This document shows positions 7,070-16,062 of a stretch of 64,000 nt of DNA, in pieces; positions within the stretch are counted from its first letter, which is position 1; every line of letters begins with the position of its first letter. The position numbers and the translations under genes were made by a program. Source of the stretch: Devosia sp. FJ2-5-3 (GTDB taxonomy: Bacteria; Pseudomonadota; Alphaproteobacteria; Rhizobiales; Devosiaceae). The DNA lies in assembly GCF_029201545.1 (NCBI RefSeq), contig NZ_CP104007.1:1026501-1090500 (forward strand), written 5' to 3'. Below the pieces are notes generated by a model, which made no database searches, was not told where the DNA came from, and was given only the letters and a program-made list of their open reading frames with translations.

Positions 7070-8077
7070 ATGCGCTTCGGGTACAAGGCTTCGGCCGAGC
7101 AATTCGCCCCGGGCAAGCTGATGCAGTTTGCCATCAAGGCAGAAGAAGCGGGCTTTGACTCGGTCTTCGTCTCCGATCATTTCCAGCCCTGGAAGCACAC
7201 GGACGGTCACGCCCCGTTTGCGCCGGCCTGGATGGCGGCCGTACTGGCGCGGACCGAGAGGCTGGTGCTGGGCACATCGGTGCTGACGCCGACATTCCGG
7301 CTGCACCCGTCCGTCGTGGCGCATGCGTTCGGCACATTGGGCGCCATGTTCCCCGGGCGAGTCATCCTCGGCGTTGGAACCGGCGAGTCGCTCAACGAAG
7401 TGCCGGCAACCGGCATGGAATGGCCCGAGCTCAAGGAGCGGTCGGCGCGCCTGCGCGAGGCCGTTAAACTCATTCGCCAGTTGTGGACCGAGGATCGCGT
7501 CAGCTTTGAGGGTCAATATTACAAGACCGTCAACGCCACGATCTACGACAAGCCGGATAAGCCCGTGCCGATCTATATCGCTGCCGGCGGCCCTCTCAAC
7601 GCCAAATATGCCGGGCGCGAGGGCGACGGGTTCATCTGCACGTCGGGAAAGGGCGCAGAGCTTTATGTCGATCAATTATTGCCCAATGTCGCGACAGGAC
7701 GGGCGGAGTCGGGGCGGGAGGCGAAGCCGTTCGAGCGCATGATCGAGGTAAAGGTGTCGTTCGACACTGATGCCGAGCGCGCGCTGAACGATACGCGACA
7801 CTGGGCGGCGCTGTCGCTTTCTGCCGAGGAAAAGCACTCAGTCGAGGACCCGGCAGAGATGGAACGGTTGGCTGCGGCCCTGCCGATCGAGCGGGTGGCC
7901 AAGCGATGGATCGTCTCGAGCGACCCGGACGAGCATGTCGCTGCCATCAAGACCTATATCGACTATGGCTTCGACCATCTGGTGTTCCATGCGCCGGGCC
8001 CCGATCAAAGCCGGTTCCTCTCCCTCTACGCAAAGGATATCCTGCCCAGACTGCGGTCGATCACGGGGGCGGTGTGA
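7070..8077 (+). CDS. fgd: F420-dependent glucose-6-phosphate dehydrogenase
   Basis: 335-residue LLM-superfamily enzyme that oxidises glucose 6-phosphate to 6-phosphogluconolactone while reducing coenzyme F420. The match to mycobacterial FGD is strong along the length: [11 protein letters not shown] at the N-terminus, [49 protein letters not shown] and [13 protein letters not shown]. Residues known from mycobacterial FGD1 are all present: the catalytic His (H37), Trp of the same loop (W41), Glu (E106), and phosphate-binding Lys194, Lys255 and Arg279. ATG 7070 has GGAGGAG 10 nt upstream. The stop overlaps the CofE start by 1 nt (TGATG), the beginning of a five-gene coupled unit. This enzyme is typical of Actinobacteria and is unexpected here. 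Another phosphosugar as substrate cannot be excluded. Confidence 0.92.
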   Translation: MRFGYKASAEQFAPGKLMQFAIKAEEAGFDSVFVSDHFQPWKHTDGHAPFAPAWMAAVLARTERLVLGTSVLTPTFRLHPSVVAHAFGTLGAMFPGRVILGVGTGESLNEVPATGMEWPELKERSARLREAVKLIRQLWTEDRVSFEGQYYKTVNATIYDKPDKPVPIYIAAGGPLNAKYAGREGDGFICTSGKGAELYVDQLLPNVATGRAESGREAKPFERMIEVKVSFDTDAERALNDTRHWAALSLSAEEKHSVEDPAEMERLAAALPIERVAKRWIVSSDPDEHVAAIKTYIDYGFDHLVFHAPGPDQSRFLSLYAKDILPRLRSITGAV

Positions 8078-8901
8078 TGCCTCGATTTTCTGTCTGGGGG
8101 TTGGAAGGCATTCCTGAAATCGTGGCGGGTGATGACCTCGTCGCACTGATTGGGGATGCGCTCGAGGCCTCGGCAGGTGCGGACGCGGAAAGCACTCTTC
8201 GCGACGGCGACATTCTCGTGGTCACCAGCAAGATAGTTTCCAAGGCCGAGGGCATGCAGGTGCCGGCCAGCGAGCGCGAAAAGGCCATTGCGGACGACAC
8301 TGTGCGCGTCGTGGCCGAGCGGGTGCATCCGGGCGGGATCATGAAGATCGTCGAAACGCGGCAAGGGCTGATCATGGCGGCGGCCGGGATCGACATGTCC
8401 AATGTTCCCGAAGGGGTAGCGCTGCGCCTGCCGGCGGATCCGGATCATTCGGCACGGGCTTTGTGCGCGGGCCTGCGCCAGCGTTTTGGGGTCAATATCG
8501 GCGTCATCATCACCGACACGATCGGGCGAGCCTGGCGCGTGGGGCAGACGGACCAGGCTATCGGTGCGGCAGGGCTCACACTGACCGACGATCTGCGCGG
8601 GGCAAACGACGCCAACGGGCGGCCCTTGCATGTCACCGTGGCGGTCGTGGCCGACGAAATCGCCGGGGCGGCCGATCTCGTCAAGGGCAAGACCAGCGGC
8701 ATTCCCGTGGCTGTGGTGCGCGGGCTTGGGCGGCTTGTCCGCGACCTCGAGGCTCCCGGCGCGCGCAGTCTTACCCGTGTCGGAGACGACGATATGTTCC
8801 GTTTTGGGTCCGCGGAGGCTTATCGCCTGGGCTATCAGGCGGCCATGGCCGAGATGGCCGAGGAGCGCGCGACCACCGCCGCAAAGCAGCGGCAGGATTG
8901 A
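8077..8901 (+). CDS. cofE: Coenzyme F420-0:L-glutamate ligase
   Basis: 274-residue enzyme adding glutamate residues to F420-0 with GTP, giving the polyglutamyl tail of coenzyme F420. CofE hallmarks: GLEGIPEIVAGDDLVALI at the N-terminus, DGDILVVTSKIVSKAEG near residue 45, AAGIDMSNVPEG near residue 105, VGVIITDTIGRAWRVGQ near residue 145, and VADEIAGAADLVKGKTSGIPVAVVRGL near residue 190. It is the stand-alone form; the FMN-reductase-like C-terminal domain of actinobacterial FbiB is absent. It is coupled to fgd (1-nt overlap) and 5 nt ahead of the binding-protein gene. No gene for making or activating the deazaflavin core is in the window, so CofE here would finish imported F420-0 or serve a pathway encoded elsewhere. 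Confidence 0.93.
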   Translation: MPRFSVWGLEGIPEIVAGDDLVALIGDALEASAGADAESTLRDGDILVVTSKIVSKAEGMQVPASEREKAIADDTVRVVAERVHPGGIMKIVETRQGLIMAAAGIDMSNVPEGVALRLPADPDHSARALCAGLRQRFGVNIGVIITDTIGRAWRVGQTDQAIGAAGLTLTDDLRGANDANGRPLHVTVAVVADEIAGAADLVKGKTSGIPVAVVRGLGRLVRDLEAPGARSLTRVGDDDMFRFGSAEAYRLGYQAAMAEMAEERATTAAKQRQD

Positions 8902-8906
8902 AAGCC

Positions 8907-9839
8907 ATGCGTACCCTTGTGACCCTGATTGCGCTGTTCGGTTTTGGCCATGCCGTGGAGGCGGCGACGGACTATCCCCTGATCGTGGAAAACTGCGGAT
9001 TGTCGGTACAGTTCGACGGCCCGCCGCAGCGGGTGGTGACGATCAAGTCTACCGCCACGGAACTGCTCCTCGCCCTCGGGCTGGGTGAACGCATTGTCGG
9101 TGTCGGCTTTCAGGACGGCCCGGTGCCCCAAGAGTTCGCAGGACAGGGTCTCGCCGTTCTGTCGGAAAAACTCCCGTCCCAGGAGGTGGTTCTCGAGGCC
9201 GAGCCGGATCTCGTCTATGGCGGCTGGGAAAGCAATTTTGCAGCCGATGGCGCGGGAGAGCGGGCGACATTGGCGCAATTGGGCGTCGCCAGTTATGTCG
9301 CCCCGGCGGCCTGCAGGTCAGTGAAGCCGCCCAAGCTCGATTTCGAAGGTCTGTTTGCCGAAATGGCGGAGATGGGCGCTATTTTCGACGTATCGGAGGC
9401 GGCCGAAACTCTGGTCGGCCAACAACGTGAATTGCTGGCGGGGACGCCCGCCGACACGCGCGGACTGCGTGCGGTCTGGTATTCTTCCGGCACCAAGGCT
9501 CCCTATGTGGGCGCCGGAAACAATGCGCCGGGCATGATCATGGAGGCCTTGGGCCTGCGCAACATTTTCGCCGATATCGACGACGGATGGATAGCGGCAA
9601 GCTGGGAAGCCATTGTCGATGCCAATCCCGATGTGGTCGTGCTGGTCGATGCGGCGTGGAACTCGGCCGATCAGAAGCGAAAGCTCCTTGCCGAAAACCC
9701 CATCACGCGAGAACTCGATGCGGTGATCCACCAACGTTATCTCGTCGTGCCATTCCCGGCGGGGGAGGCGGGCGTGCGCAATGTGCCCGCGGTCGTCGAC
9801 ATGGCGGCGCAATTGCAGGCGCTGGATTTTTCGCAGTGA
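8907..9839 (+). CDS. Periplasmic binding protein of a proposed F420-0 ABC importer
   Basis: 310-residue FecB/BtuF-type binding protein with a Sec signal peptide (MRTLVTLIALFGFGHAVEAA). Cobalamin/siderophore-type features: PPQRVVTIKSTATELLLALGLGERIVGVGF near residue 35, LVYGGWESNF, and VDANPDVVVLVDAAW near residue 240. It lies 5 nt after cofE and 43 bp before the permease. In some Actinobacteria a three-gene cassette of this type sits with cofE and fgd, and has been proposed to import F420-0 in organisms lacking the core biosynthetic genes. Identity as the F420-0 binder is inferred from gene order; a cobalamin or siderophore ligand is the alternative. Confidence 0.8.
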   Translation: MRTLVTLIALFGFGHAVEAATDYPLIVENCGLSVQFDGPPQRVVTIKSTATELLLALGLGERIVGVGFQDGPVPQEFAGQGLAVLSEKLPSQEVVLEAEPDLVYGGWESNFAADGAGERATLAQLGVASYVAPAACRSVKPPKLDFEGLFAEMAEMGAIFDVSEAAETLVGQQRELLAGTPADTRGLRAVWYSSGTKAPYVGAGNNAPGMIMEALGLRNIFADIDDGWIAASWEAIVDANPDVVVLVDAAWNSADQKRKLLAENPITRELDAVIHQRYLVVPFPAGEAGVRNVPAVVDMAAQLQALDFSQ

Positions 9840-9882
9840 GGCTGGGGCTCGGCGGTTCGCGTCTCCGCCATATGTCGTGATC

Positions 9883-10896
9883 ATGACGGCTCCCTTGCGG
9901 CTATCCTCCTTTGTCGCTCTTTGCGCGCTGCTGATTTGCAGTGCGCTGATTGCGGTCACGCTCGGTCCTGCCGATATCTCGACCGGTGAAGCCTGGTCCA
10001 TCGTTCTCCATCATCTCGGTTTGGTGCCGGAGAGCCCGGTCAGCCGGTTGCGCGACGCGATTGTCTGGGAATTGCGGCTGCCACGCGTCATGGTCGCGAG
10101 CGGCGTGGGGGCCGGGTTGGCCCTCGCCGGTGCGGTGATGCAGGCGTTGACCCGCAATCCGCTGGCAGACCCCTATCTCCTGGGGCTCTCTTCCGGCGCA
10201 GCGCTCGGGGCCGTGACGATGTTGCTGAGCGGGGCGGCCCTGCTCATGCCCATCGGTGCGTTCTTCGGAGCGCTCTTTGCGCTGGGGCTGGCGCTTGGGA
10301 TTGCGCAGCTTCTGGGTGGAGCGACGCCATCCCGTGCCATTCTTTCCGGCATATGCATCTCCGCGCTGGCCTCTGCAGCTACGTCCTTTCTCATCTTCTG
10401 GTCTTCGACCGGCGACAGCTATCGCGAAATTCTCGCCTGGCTCATGGGCTCGCTCAGCGGATCATTGTGGAGCGATGTGGCGCTGGTGGCGGGTGCATTG
10501 GCCCTCTGTTCGCCGGTTGTCCTCTACTCCGCTCGTGCGCTTGATGCCTTCGTTTTCGGGGACGTATCGGCAGCGAGCCTTGGCATCGACGTCAGCCGCC
10601 TGCGCTGGATATTGCTGGTGGCTACCGCGCTGCTCACAGGCATCATGGTCGCCATCGGCGGAGCCATCGGCTTTGTCGGCCTTGTCGTGCCGCATGCGGT
10701 ACGGCTGGCGACTGGAGCGCGGCACCGTGTGCTGTTGCCCTGGTCAATGGTGGTCGGCGCGATCGTCATGCTGTGGGCCGATACGGCGGCGCGAACCCTG
10801 TTCGATCCGCGCGAATTGCCGGTGGGGATCGTCACCGCGCTGGTCGGGGCCCCGATCTTTTTCTTCGTGCTGATGCGCTACAGGCGCGTCACATGA
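9883..10896 (+). CDS. FecCD-type permease of the proposed F420-0 importer
   Basis: 337-residue polytopic permease of the BtuC/FecCD family, about ten hydrophobic segments. Family marks: ELRLPRVMVASGVGAGLALAGAVMQ (near residue 60), TRNPLADPYLLGLSSGAALG (near residue 90), GGATPSRAILSGICISAL, AASLGIDVSRLRW (the ATPase-contact region) and AIGGAIGFVGLVVPHAVRL near residue 265. Start is ATG 9883; in-frame GTG 9877 is possible. Its stop overlaps the ATPase start (ATGA at 10893-10896). Function as an F420-0 permease rests on the cofE/fgd context. Confidence 0.85.
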   Translation: MTAPLRLSSFVALCALLICSALIAVTLGPADISTGEAWSIVLHHLGLVPESPVSRLRDAIVWELRLPRVMVASGVGAGLALAGAVMQALTRNPLADPYLLGLSSGAALGAVTMLLSGAALLMPIGAFFGALFALGLALGIAQLLGGATPSRAILSGICISALASAATSFLIFWSSTGDSYREILAWLMGSLSGSLWSDVALVAGALALCSPVVLYSARALDAFVFGDVSAASLGIDVSRLRWILLVATALLTGIMVAIGGAIGFVGLVVPHAVRLATGARHRVLLPWSMVVGAIVMLWADTAARTLFDPRELPVGIVTALVGAPIFFFVLMRYRRVT

Positions 10897-11675
10897 ACGG
10901 GCTGATCGTCGACGTCCTGACCATGAAGGCAGGTGGCAAGACGATCGTGGGTGGCGCATCGCTTCGTGCCGACGCAGGGGCGATCACCGGGCTGGTGGGG
11001 CCGAATGGCGCCGGAAAATCGACGCTGTTGTCAGGTTTGCTGGGGCTTCGCCCCATCGTTTCGGGTTCTGCGCGGTTCGAGGGTAGTGACCTCTTGGCGA
11101 TGCCGCGCCGCCAGCGGGCCCAAATTTGTGCCTATGTCGAGCAATCCGCCAGCACCGAGGAGCGGCTGACCGTTGCCGACGTGGTAGGGCTTGGCCGCAT
11201 CCCGTTCCAGTCGATCTGGCAGCAGACCGACGGGGAGGAGGCGATCGTCGGCCAGGCACTGGCTGATGTCGGGTTGGCCGGTCTCGCACCGCGCCTTTAT
11301 ACGACGCTTTCAGGAGGAGAGCGGCAGAGAGTGCAATTGGCGCGGGCCCTCGCCCAACAGCCGCGGCTACTGGTTCTCGACGAGCCGACGAGCCATCTCG
11401 ATATCCATGCCCAGATCGAGGTCCTGGATCTTCTTCGGCGGACTGCCGCTGCGGGAACGACGGTCGTCATCGCGTTGCACGATCTTAACCTCGCCATGCG
11501 CTATTGCGACCGGCTTGCGGTGATGCAATCCGGCCATGTCGTGGCCGAGGGAATGCCCGATGCGGTGCTGACAACCGAACTTCTGGGCGAGGTGTATGGC
11601 GTGGCGGCGCGACGGATCGAGGATCCGCTGAGCGGGCGTCCGGTCATCGTCTTTGACGGTACCGTTGTCCGGTGA
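10893..11675 (+). CDS. ATP-binding protein of the proposed F420-0 importer
   Basis: 260-residue FepC/BtuD-type ATPase. Walker A is GPNGAGKST near residue 35, the Q-loop region is AYVEQSAS near residue 80, the ABC signature is LSGGERQRVQLARAL near residue 140, and Walker B is LLVLDEPTSHLDIHAQ with the H-loop in VVIALHDLNLAM. Translationally coupled to the permease by ATGA. It is the last gene of the plus-strand run; a convergent EAL-domain gene begins 22 bp away, and no strong terminator is visible between them. Confidence 0.87.
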   Translation: MNGLIVDVLTMKAGGKTIVGGASLRADAGAITGLVGPNGAGKSTLLSGLLGLRPIVSGSARFEGSDLLAMPRRQRAQICAYVEQSASTEERLTVADVVGLGRIPFQSIWQQTDGEEAIVGQALADVGLAGLAPRLYTTLSGGERQRVQLARALAQQPRLLVLDEPTSHLDIHAQIEVLDLLRRTAAAGTTVVIALHDLNLAMRYCDRLAVMQSGHVVAEGMPDAVLTTELLGEVYGVAARRIEDPLSGRPVIVFDGTVVR

Positions 11676-11697
11676 CGGTCAATCGCAATGCGGTCCG

Positions 11698-13068
11698 TTA
11701 GCCTGCCGTCCGCAGGGCGGTGCTTGCGTGGCTTTGGGTTTTGTCTTCCATGCGGCGTTCGAACTCGGCCAAAGTCACCGGTTTGCCGTAGAGGTATCCT
11801 TGGAACTGCACGCAGCCGGCGCTGGCCAACAGGGCGTGTTGCTGCTCGGTTTCGACGCCCTCGGCAAGGACGTGCTGGCCAAGGTCACGGCCGATGCGGA
11901 TGACATTTTCGGCCAGAGAGGCGCTGCGGGCGGATTTGACGGCGTCCTGGACAAAGCCGCGGTCGATCTTGAGCTGCTGGATGGGCAGCCGGCGGAGATA
12001 GGCCAGTGACGAATATCCCGTACCGAAATCGTCGAGGGAAACGGTAATGCCAAGCCCATGCAGGGCTTCGAGCTTGCCGACGACCAATTCCATCTCGGTC
12101 ATCAGCACGCTCTCGGTCAACTCGAGGATGAGCCTGCGCGGGTCGGCGCCGGTGGAGGCAAGCACCTTGCGCACCAGGGGCTCGAAATCCTTGTGCAGAA
12201 GCTGTCTGGCGCTGACATTGACGGACAGGGTCAGGTGGCTGAAATCGGGGTGCCGGTTCCATTCGGCCAGCGTCCTGCAGCCTTTTTCCAGCACCCAGCC
12301 GCCAATGCGGACCATGAGTCCGGACCGTTCGGCCTCGGGGATGAAGTCGGCGGGGGACACCATTCCACGCTGTGGACTGTTCCAGCGGAGGAGGGCTTCT
12401 GCCCCGATCGTCGTGCGGTCCCGATTGACCTGGGGCTGGTAGACAAGCTGGAATTCGTCGTTCCAGAGGGCCGCCATCAGATCGCGGCTCAACTCGCCCA
12501 TCCGGGAAAACTCGGCCTGCATCGCATAGACACAGGCGCAGAGCATCAAAACGGCGATGATGGTGTTGACCCAGCTGCCGATGACCCGGACGGAATCTGG
12601 AACCGGCATGGCCATCGGTGTCGGCAGGGGTGAGCTGGCCAGCGCGATGAAGCTCAGGAGCCCAATGACGATCAGGGCGAACTGCGCCCTCGACGGTTGG
12701 CGCCGGTAGTTGAGATAGCCCAGTACCGCGATGACGAGCAGGTAAAGATGAGAGACGCGCGGCGCCTCGGCGTTCGGCACGTCGAGAAGCAATCCAATAG
12801 TTCCGGCCAGCAGGATCAGCGCCGTCTGGGAGATGAGAAGCCCAATATTGAGGCGTCCGCGACGAATGAGGAGATAGCTGAGAAGGCCGATGGCAATGAG
12901 CAGAATGTCCATCGCCACGACGGGCCACCAGCCGATGGAGGCAAAGACAACGGCCCAGCCCAGTCCAATCGCGACAAGCGCCAGGGAGCCGTATTGATAG
13001 GCAACGACAAGTCTTCTTGAATGCTGGCTGTTCAGCGCCGACGTCGACGCTCGCAAGGTGTCGGTCAT
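11698..13068 (-). CDS. Membrane-anchored EAL-domain cyclic-di-GMP phosphodiesterase
   Basis: 456-residue protein. The N-terminal part (residues 20-180) has about six hydrophobic helices, a membrane sensor without a named domain that I recognise. The C-terminal part (from about residue 200) is a full EAL domain with the catalytic residues visible: EALLRW, LSVNVSARQL (Asn), ELTESVLM (Glu), DDFGTGYSSL (the DD pair), KIDRGFV (Lys) and AEGVET (Glu). No GGDEF domain, so it should degrade c-di-GMP. I place the start at ATG 13068 (MTDTLRASTSALN) rather than the far-upstream in-frame ATG 13377, whose extra 103 residues look non-coding. It is a single gene convergent with the F420 operon. Confidence 0.88.
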   Translation of the reverse strand: MTDTLRASTSALNSQHSRRLVVAYQYGSLALVAIGLGWAVVFASIGWWPVVAMDILLIAIGLLSYLLIRRGRLNIGLLISQTALILLAGTIGLLLDVPNAEAPRVSHLYLLVIAVLGYLNYRRQPSRAQFALIVIGLLSFIALASSPLPTPMAMPVPDSVRVIGSWVNTIIAVLMLCACVYAMQAEFSRMGELSRDLMAALWNDEFQLVYQPQVNRDRTTIGAEALLRWNSPQRGMVSPADFIPEAERSGLMVRIGGWVLEKGCRTLAEWNRHPDFSHLTLSVNVSARQLLHKDFEPLVRKVLASTGADPRRLILELTESVLMTEMELVVGKLEALHGLGITVSLDDFGTGYSSLAYLRRLPIQQLKIDRGFVQDAVKSARSASLAENVIRIGRDLGQHVLAEGVETEQQHALLASAGCVQFQGYLYGKPVTLAEFERRMEDKTQSHASTALRTAG

Positions 13069-13395
13069 GGATGCTCCGGCATGGCGCCATGCCAGCCATA
13101 GGGAGATCAATAAGCGATGGCGTCCTAAAGATGCGTGTTCAACGATGGCTGATTCGGACCAAATCCTCGTTTTGGATGAACTGGTTGAGGATCGGTTAAA
13201 GTCTTGGCCGGGTTGCCGGGAAGAGTGGCTCTCTTGCTGCGAGGCGTGAATATCTGCATCACGATGGGTGGATCGACTCTCGGCAAAATCCATGGTTCGA
13301 TCGCTCGCTGAAAAGTGACTACGCAACCAGATCACGTTTTCGGGCGTTAAGCTTGGGTCCGGCGCTCGGGCCGGCATAACCTTATGGGGGTCAGT
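13069..13395. other. Intergenic region between EAL gene and GlsB-type gene
   Basis: A 327-bp divergent promoter region. Apart from a GC-rich partial inverted repeat near 13353-13378 (GGTCCGGC...GGCCGGC) I see no gene, repeat-family member or RNA. Confidence 0.5.
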
Positions 13396-13647
13396 ATGGA
13401 CGAAACAGGCATTGGTTGGCTCGCAGCGATCATTATCGGCGGTCTCGCCGGCTGGATCGCTTCCAGCATCATGAAGACCAATACTGGGATTTTCCTCAAT
13501 ATCGTATTGGGCATTGTCGGCGCCGCCATCGCCAGCTTTCTGTTCGGCATTCTCGGAATCTCGTTCGGCGGTTGGTTCGGCTATCTGATCGCGGGCCTTG
13601 TGGGTGCTTGCATCCTCATTGCGATCGTCAGGGCCGTTCGAAGATAG
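13396..13647 (+). CDS. GlsB/YeaQ/YmgE-family small membrane protein
   Basis: 83-residue protein made almost entirely of three glycine-rich membrane helices: ETGIGWLAAIIIGGLAGWIA, GIFLNIVLGIVGAAIASFLF and GWFGYLIAGLVGACILIAIV. The pattern G-W-I-A ... N-I-x-L-G-I-V-G-A is that of the transglycosylase-associated/GlsB stress protein family. ATG 13396 is preferred over ATG 13384 because GGGGG lies just upstream. It is monocistronic, followed by a strong hairpin terminator. Role: envelope stress related, biochemical function unknown. Confidence 0.88.
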   Translation: MDETGIGWLAAIIIGGLAGWIASSIMKTNTGIFLNIVLGIVGAAIASFLFGILGISFGGWFGYLIAGLVGACILIAIVRAVRR

Positions 13648-13673
13648 GCACGTCTAAATGCCCCAAGACAATG

Positions 13674-13709
13674 CGGCCGACAGCATTGAAGCTGCCGGCC
13701 GATTTTTTT
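13674..13709 (+). terminator. Rho-independent terminator
   Basis: 11-bp stem (CGGCCGACAGC with GCTGCCGGCCG, one G-U pair) around ATTGAA, followed by seven T. It ends the GlsB-type transcript just before the convergent DUF1684 gene. Confidence 0.88.
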
Positions 13710-13718
13710 GTCCGAAGC

Positions 13719-14497
13719 CTATGATTTCAGGCGTTTTTCTCCGGCTTCGATGCGAGTGGGCAGGACGTTCTCCGCCGGCGGCAGCGGACAAACGGCGTGT
13801 TCGGTGAAGGCGCAGGGCGGGTTGATGGCCTTGTTGAAGTCGAGCACGATGGTCTTGTCGGTGACGTTTTCGCCGAAGACGAAGCGCGAGGCTGGATAGG
13901 TGCTGTCGCGCGAGGTGGCGTCGCGGATGACGAATTGCGGGGATTCCGGCGTGCCGTGTGTCGCGAGCAGTTCATAGGTGATGCCGTCGCGGGTGAAGAC
14001 GGCCTTGTGGGTCGCCTCGACATCGGTCGGGATCGACTTGGATGTGTCGACGGTGAGGCCCTTGGGCGTCTCCAGCGCGACCCAGTCAGCGGTGATGCGC
14101 CAGCTTTCGTCGAGGGGGAAATACTCGATTGGTGCCAACTGGTTAGGCGCGTCCGAAGTCGTGTCGCGAATGCGCACTGCGTTCTCGCCATTGAGCGTCG
14201 TCACTTCAAGCAAGAGATTTTCGGCCATGAAGCGGGGTGGCTTGTACTTGGCCAGTTCGAGCTTTTGCGGCTCACCGCCTTCGGGCGTCCAGGTGACATT
14301 GCCCTCAGCGTCCTGAGTGAGGCTGCCGGCATAGTCGGGGCCAGCGGAGAGGACGATGTCATTGTCGCCGGCCTTGCCCAGGGTGACGGTGCCTTCGGCC
14401 AGCCAGACGCGGGCGATAATGTTGAGCCAGCCTTCGGGCGCCTTGAGGGCGGCGAGGCGGCGGGCCTGCCAATCGGCATATTCGGTGGCGTAGTCGG

Positions 14498-14501
<4 letters not shown>
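13719..14501 (-). CDS. DUF1684 domain protein
   Basis: 260-residue cytoplasmic protein of the DUF1684 family. Seen: WQARRLAALKAPEGWLNIIARVWL at the N-terminus, then the family motif near the end: LDFNKAINPPCAFTEHAVCPLPPAENVLP followed by AGEKRL. The Cys-containing NPPCAFT...CPLPP motif suggests a conserved site, but the activity is unknown. Its start overlaps the stop of the upstream ABC ATPase (ATGA), so it belongs to the oligopeptide-type transporter operon; it may act on the transported compound. It was once noted near peptide transporters in other Proteobacteria, but I cannot verify that here. Confidence 0.85.
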
Positions 14502-15255
<754 letters not shown>

Positions 15256-15259
<4 letters not shown>

Positions 15260-16062
15260 TTCTGCCCCTCCAGCGCCGCGTCGAACTGCCGGGCAGCGGT
15301 GAGGAGGCTCCGCGTGTAGTCGTGCCGGGGGCGGGTGAAAACCTCTTCGACCGCGCCCGCTTCGACGGCTTCGCCCTGGCGCAAGACTATGATCTTGTTG
15401 ACACTATTGGCTACGACCGGGAGGTCGTGGCTGATGAAGAGCAGGGCCATATTGCGGTCGCGGACGAGCCTGTCGAGCAGGGCGAGGATCTCGGCCTGGG
15501 TGGTGACATCAAGGGCGGTGGTGGGCTCGTCGGCAATGAGAAGGTCGGGGCGACAGGCCAGCGCCATGGCGATGGCGACGCGCTGGCGCTGTCCGCCGGA
15601 GAGCTCATGCGGGTAGGAACGGGCAACGCGTTCGTGCTCACCAAGTGCCACTTCGGTTAGCAGACTGTTAACGTTTAGAGTCAGCTCGTGTGAATCGAGC
15701 GACTGGCCATCGCGGCGGGCGCGACGGGCCAAAGGTTCTGCAATCTGGCGGCCGACACGCATGAGCGGGTCGAGCGCGGTGAGGGGTTCCTGGAAGACGA
15801 TGGCGGCGGCCGTTCCCCGCAGGCGGTCGAGCTGGCGGTCGGGGGTGCCGATGATTTCCTGGCCGGCGAGATGGACGGAGCCGGTCGGTATGATCCCCGA
15901 TGGGAGTAAACCGGTGATGGCGAGGGAGGTCAGTGATTTTCCCGAGCCGGACTCGCCGATGAGGCCGAGGCGTTCGCCCTTCTCCAGAGTGAAGGAGAGG
16001 TTGGACACGAGTGCCTTGCTGCCGGCGTGGACGGAGAGGTTTTCAACCTTGAGCAGGCTCAT
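15256..16062 (-). CDS. Oligopeptide-type ABC transporter ATPase, DppD/OppD-like
   Basis: 268-residue ATPase. Seen: Walker [16 protein letters not shown]-loop [16 protein letters not shown], signature [15 protein letters not shown], Walker [16 protein letters not shown], and [15 protein letters not shown] after it. ATG 16062 ([14 protein letters not shown]) is the start; an in-frame extension to 16584 lies over the permease gene and is not coding. It overlaps the permease by 4 bp. It also lacks the C-terminal cysteine motif. Energises the permeases at 16059-17920. Confidence 0.9.

Noticed and set aside
7070..11675. Cobalamin or siderophore importer reading of the BtuF/BtuC/BtuD-like genes
   Set aside because: Not excluded biochemically, but gene order with cofE and fgd makes the F420-0 hypothesis more likely, so it is kept only as the alternative.
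13069..13377. N-terminal extension of the EAL protein to ATG 13377
   Set aside because: The extra 103 residues have no conserved features and lie in the divergent promoter region of the GlsB gene.
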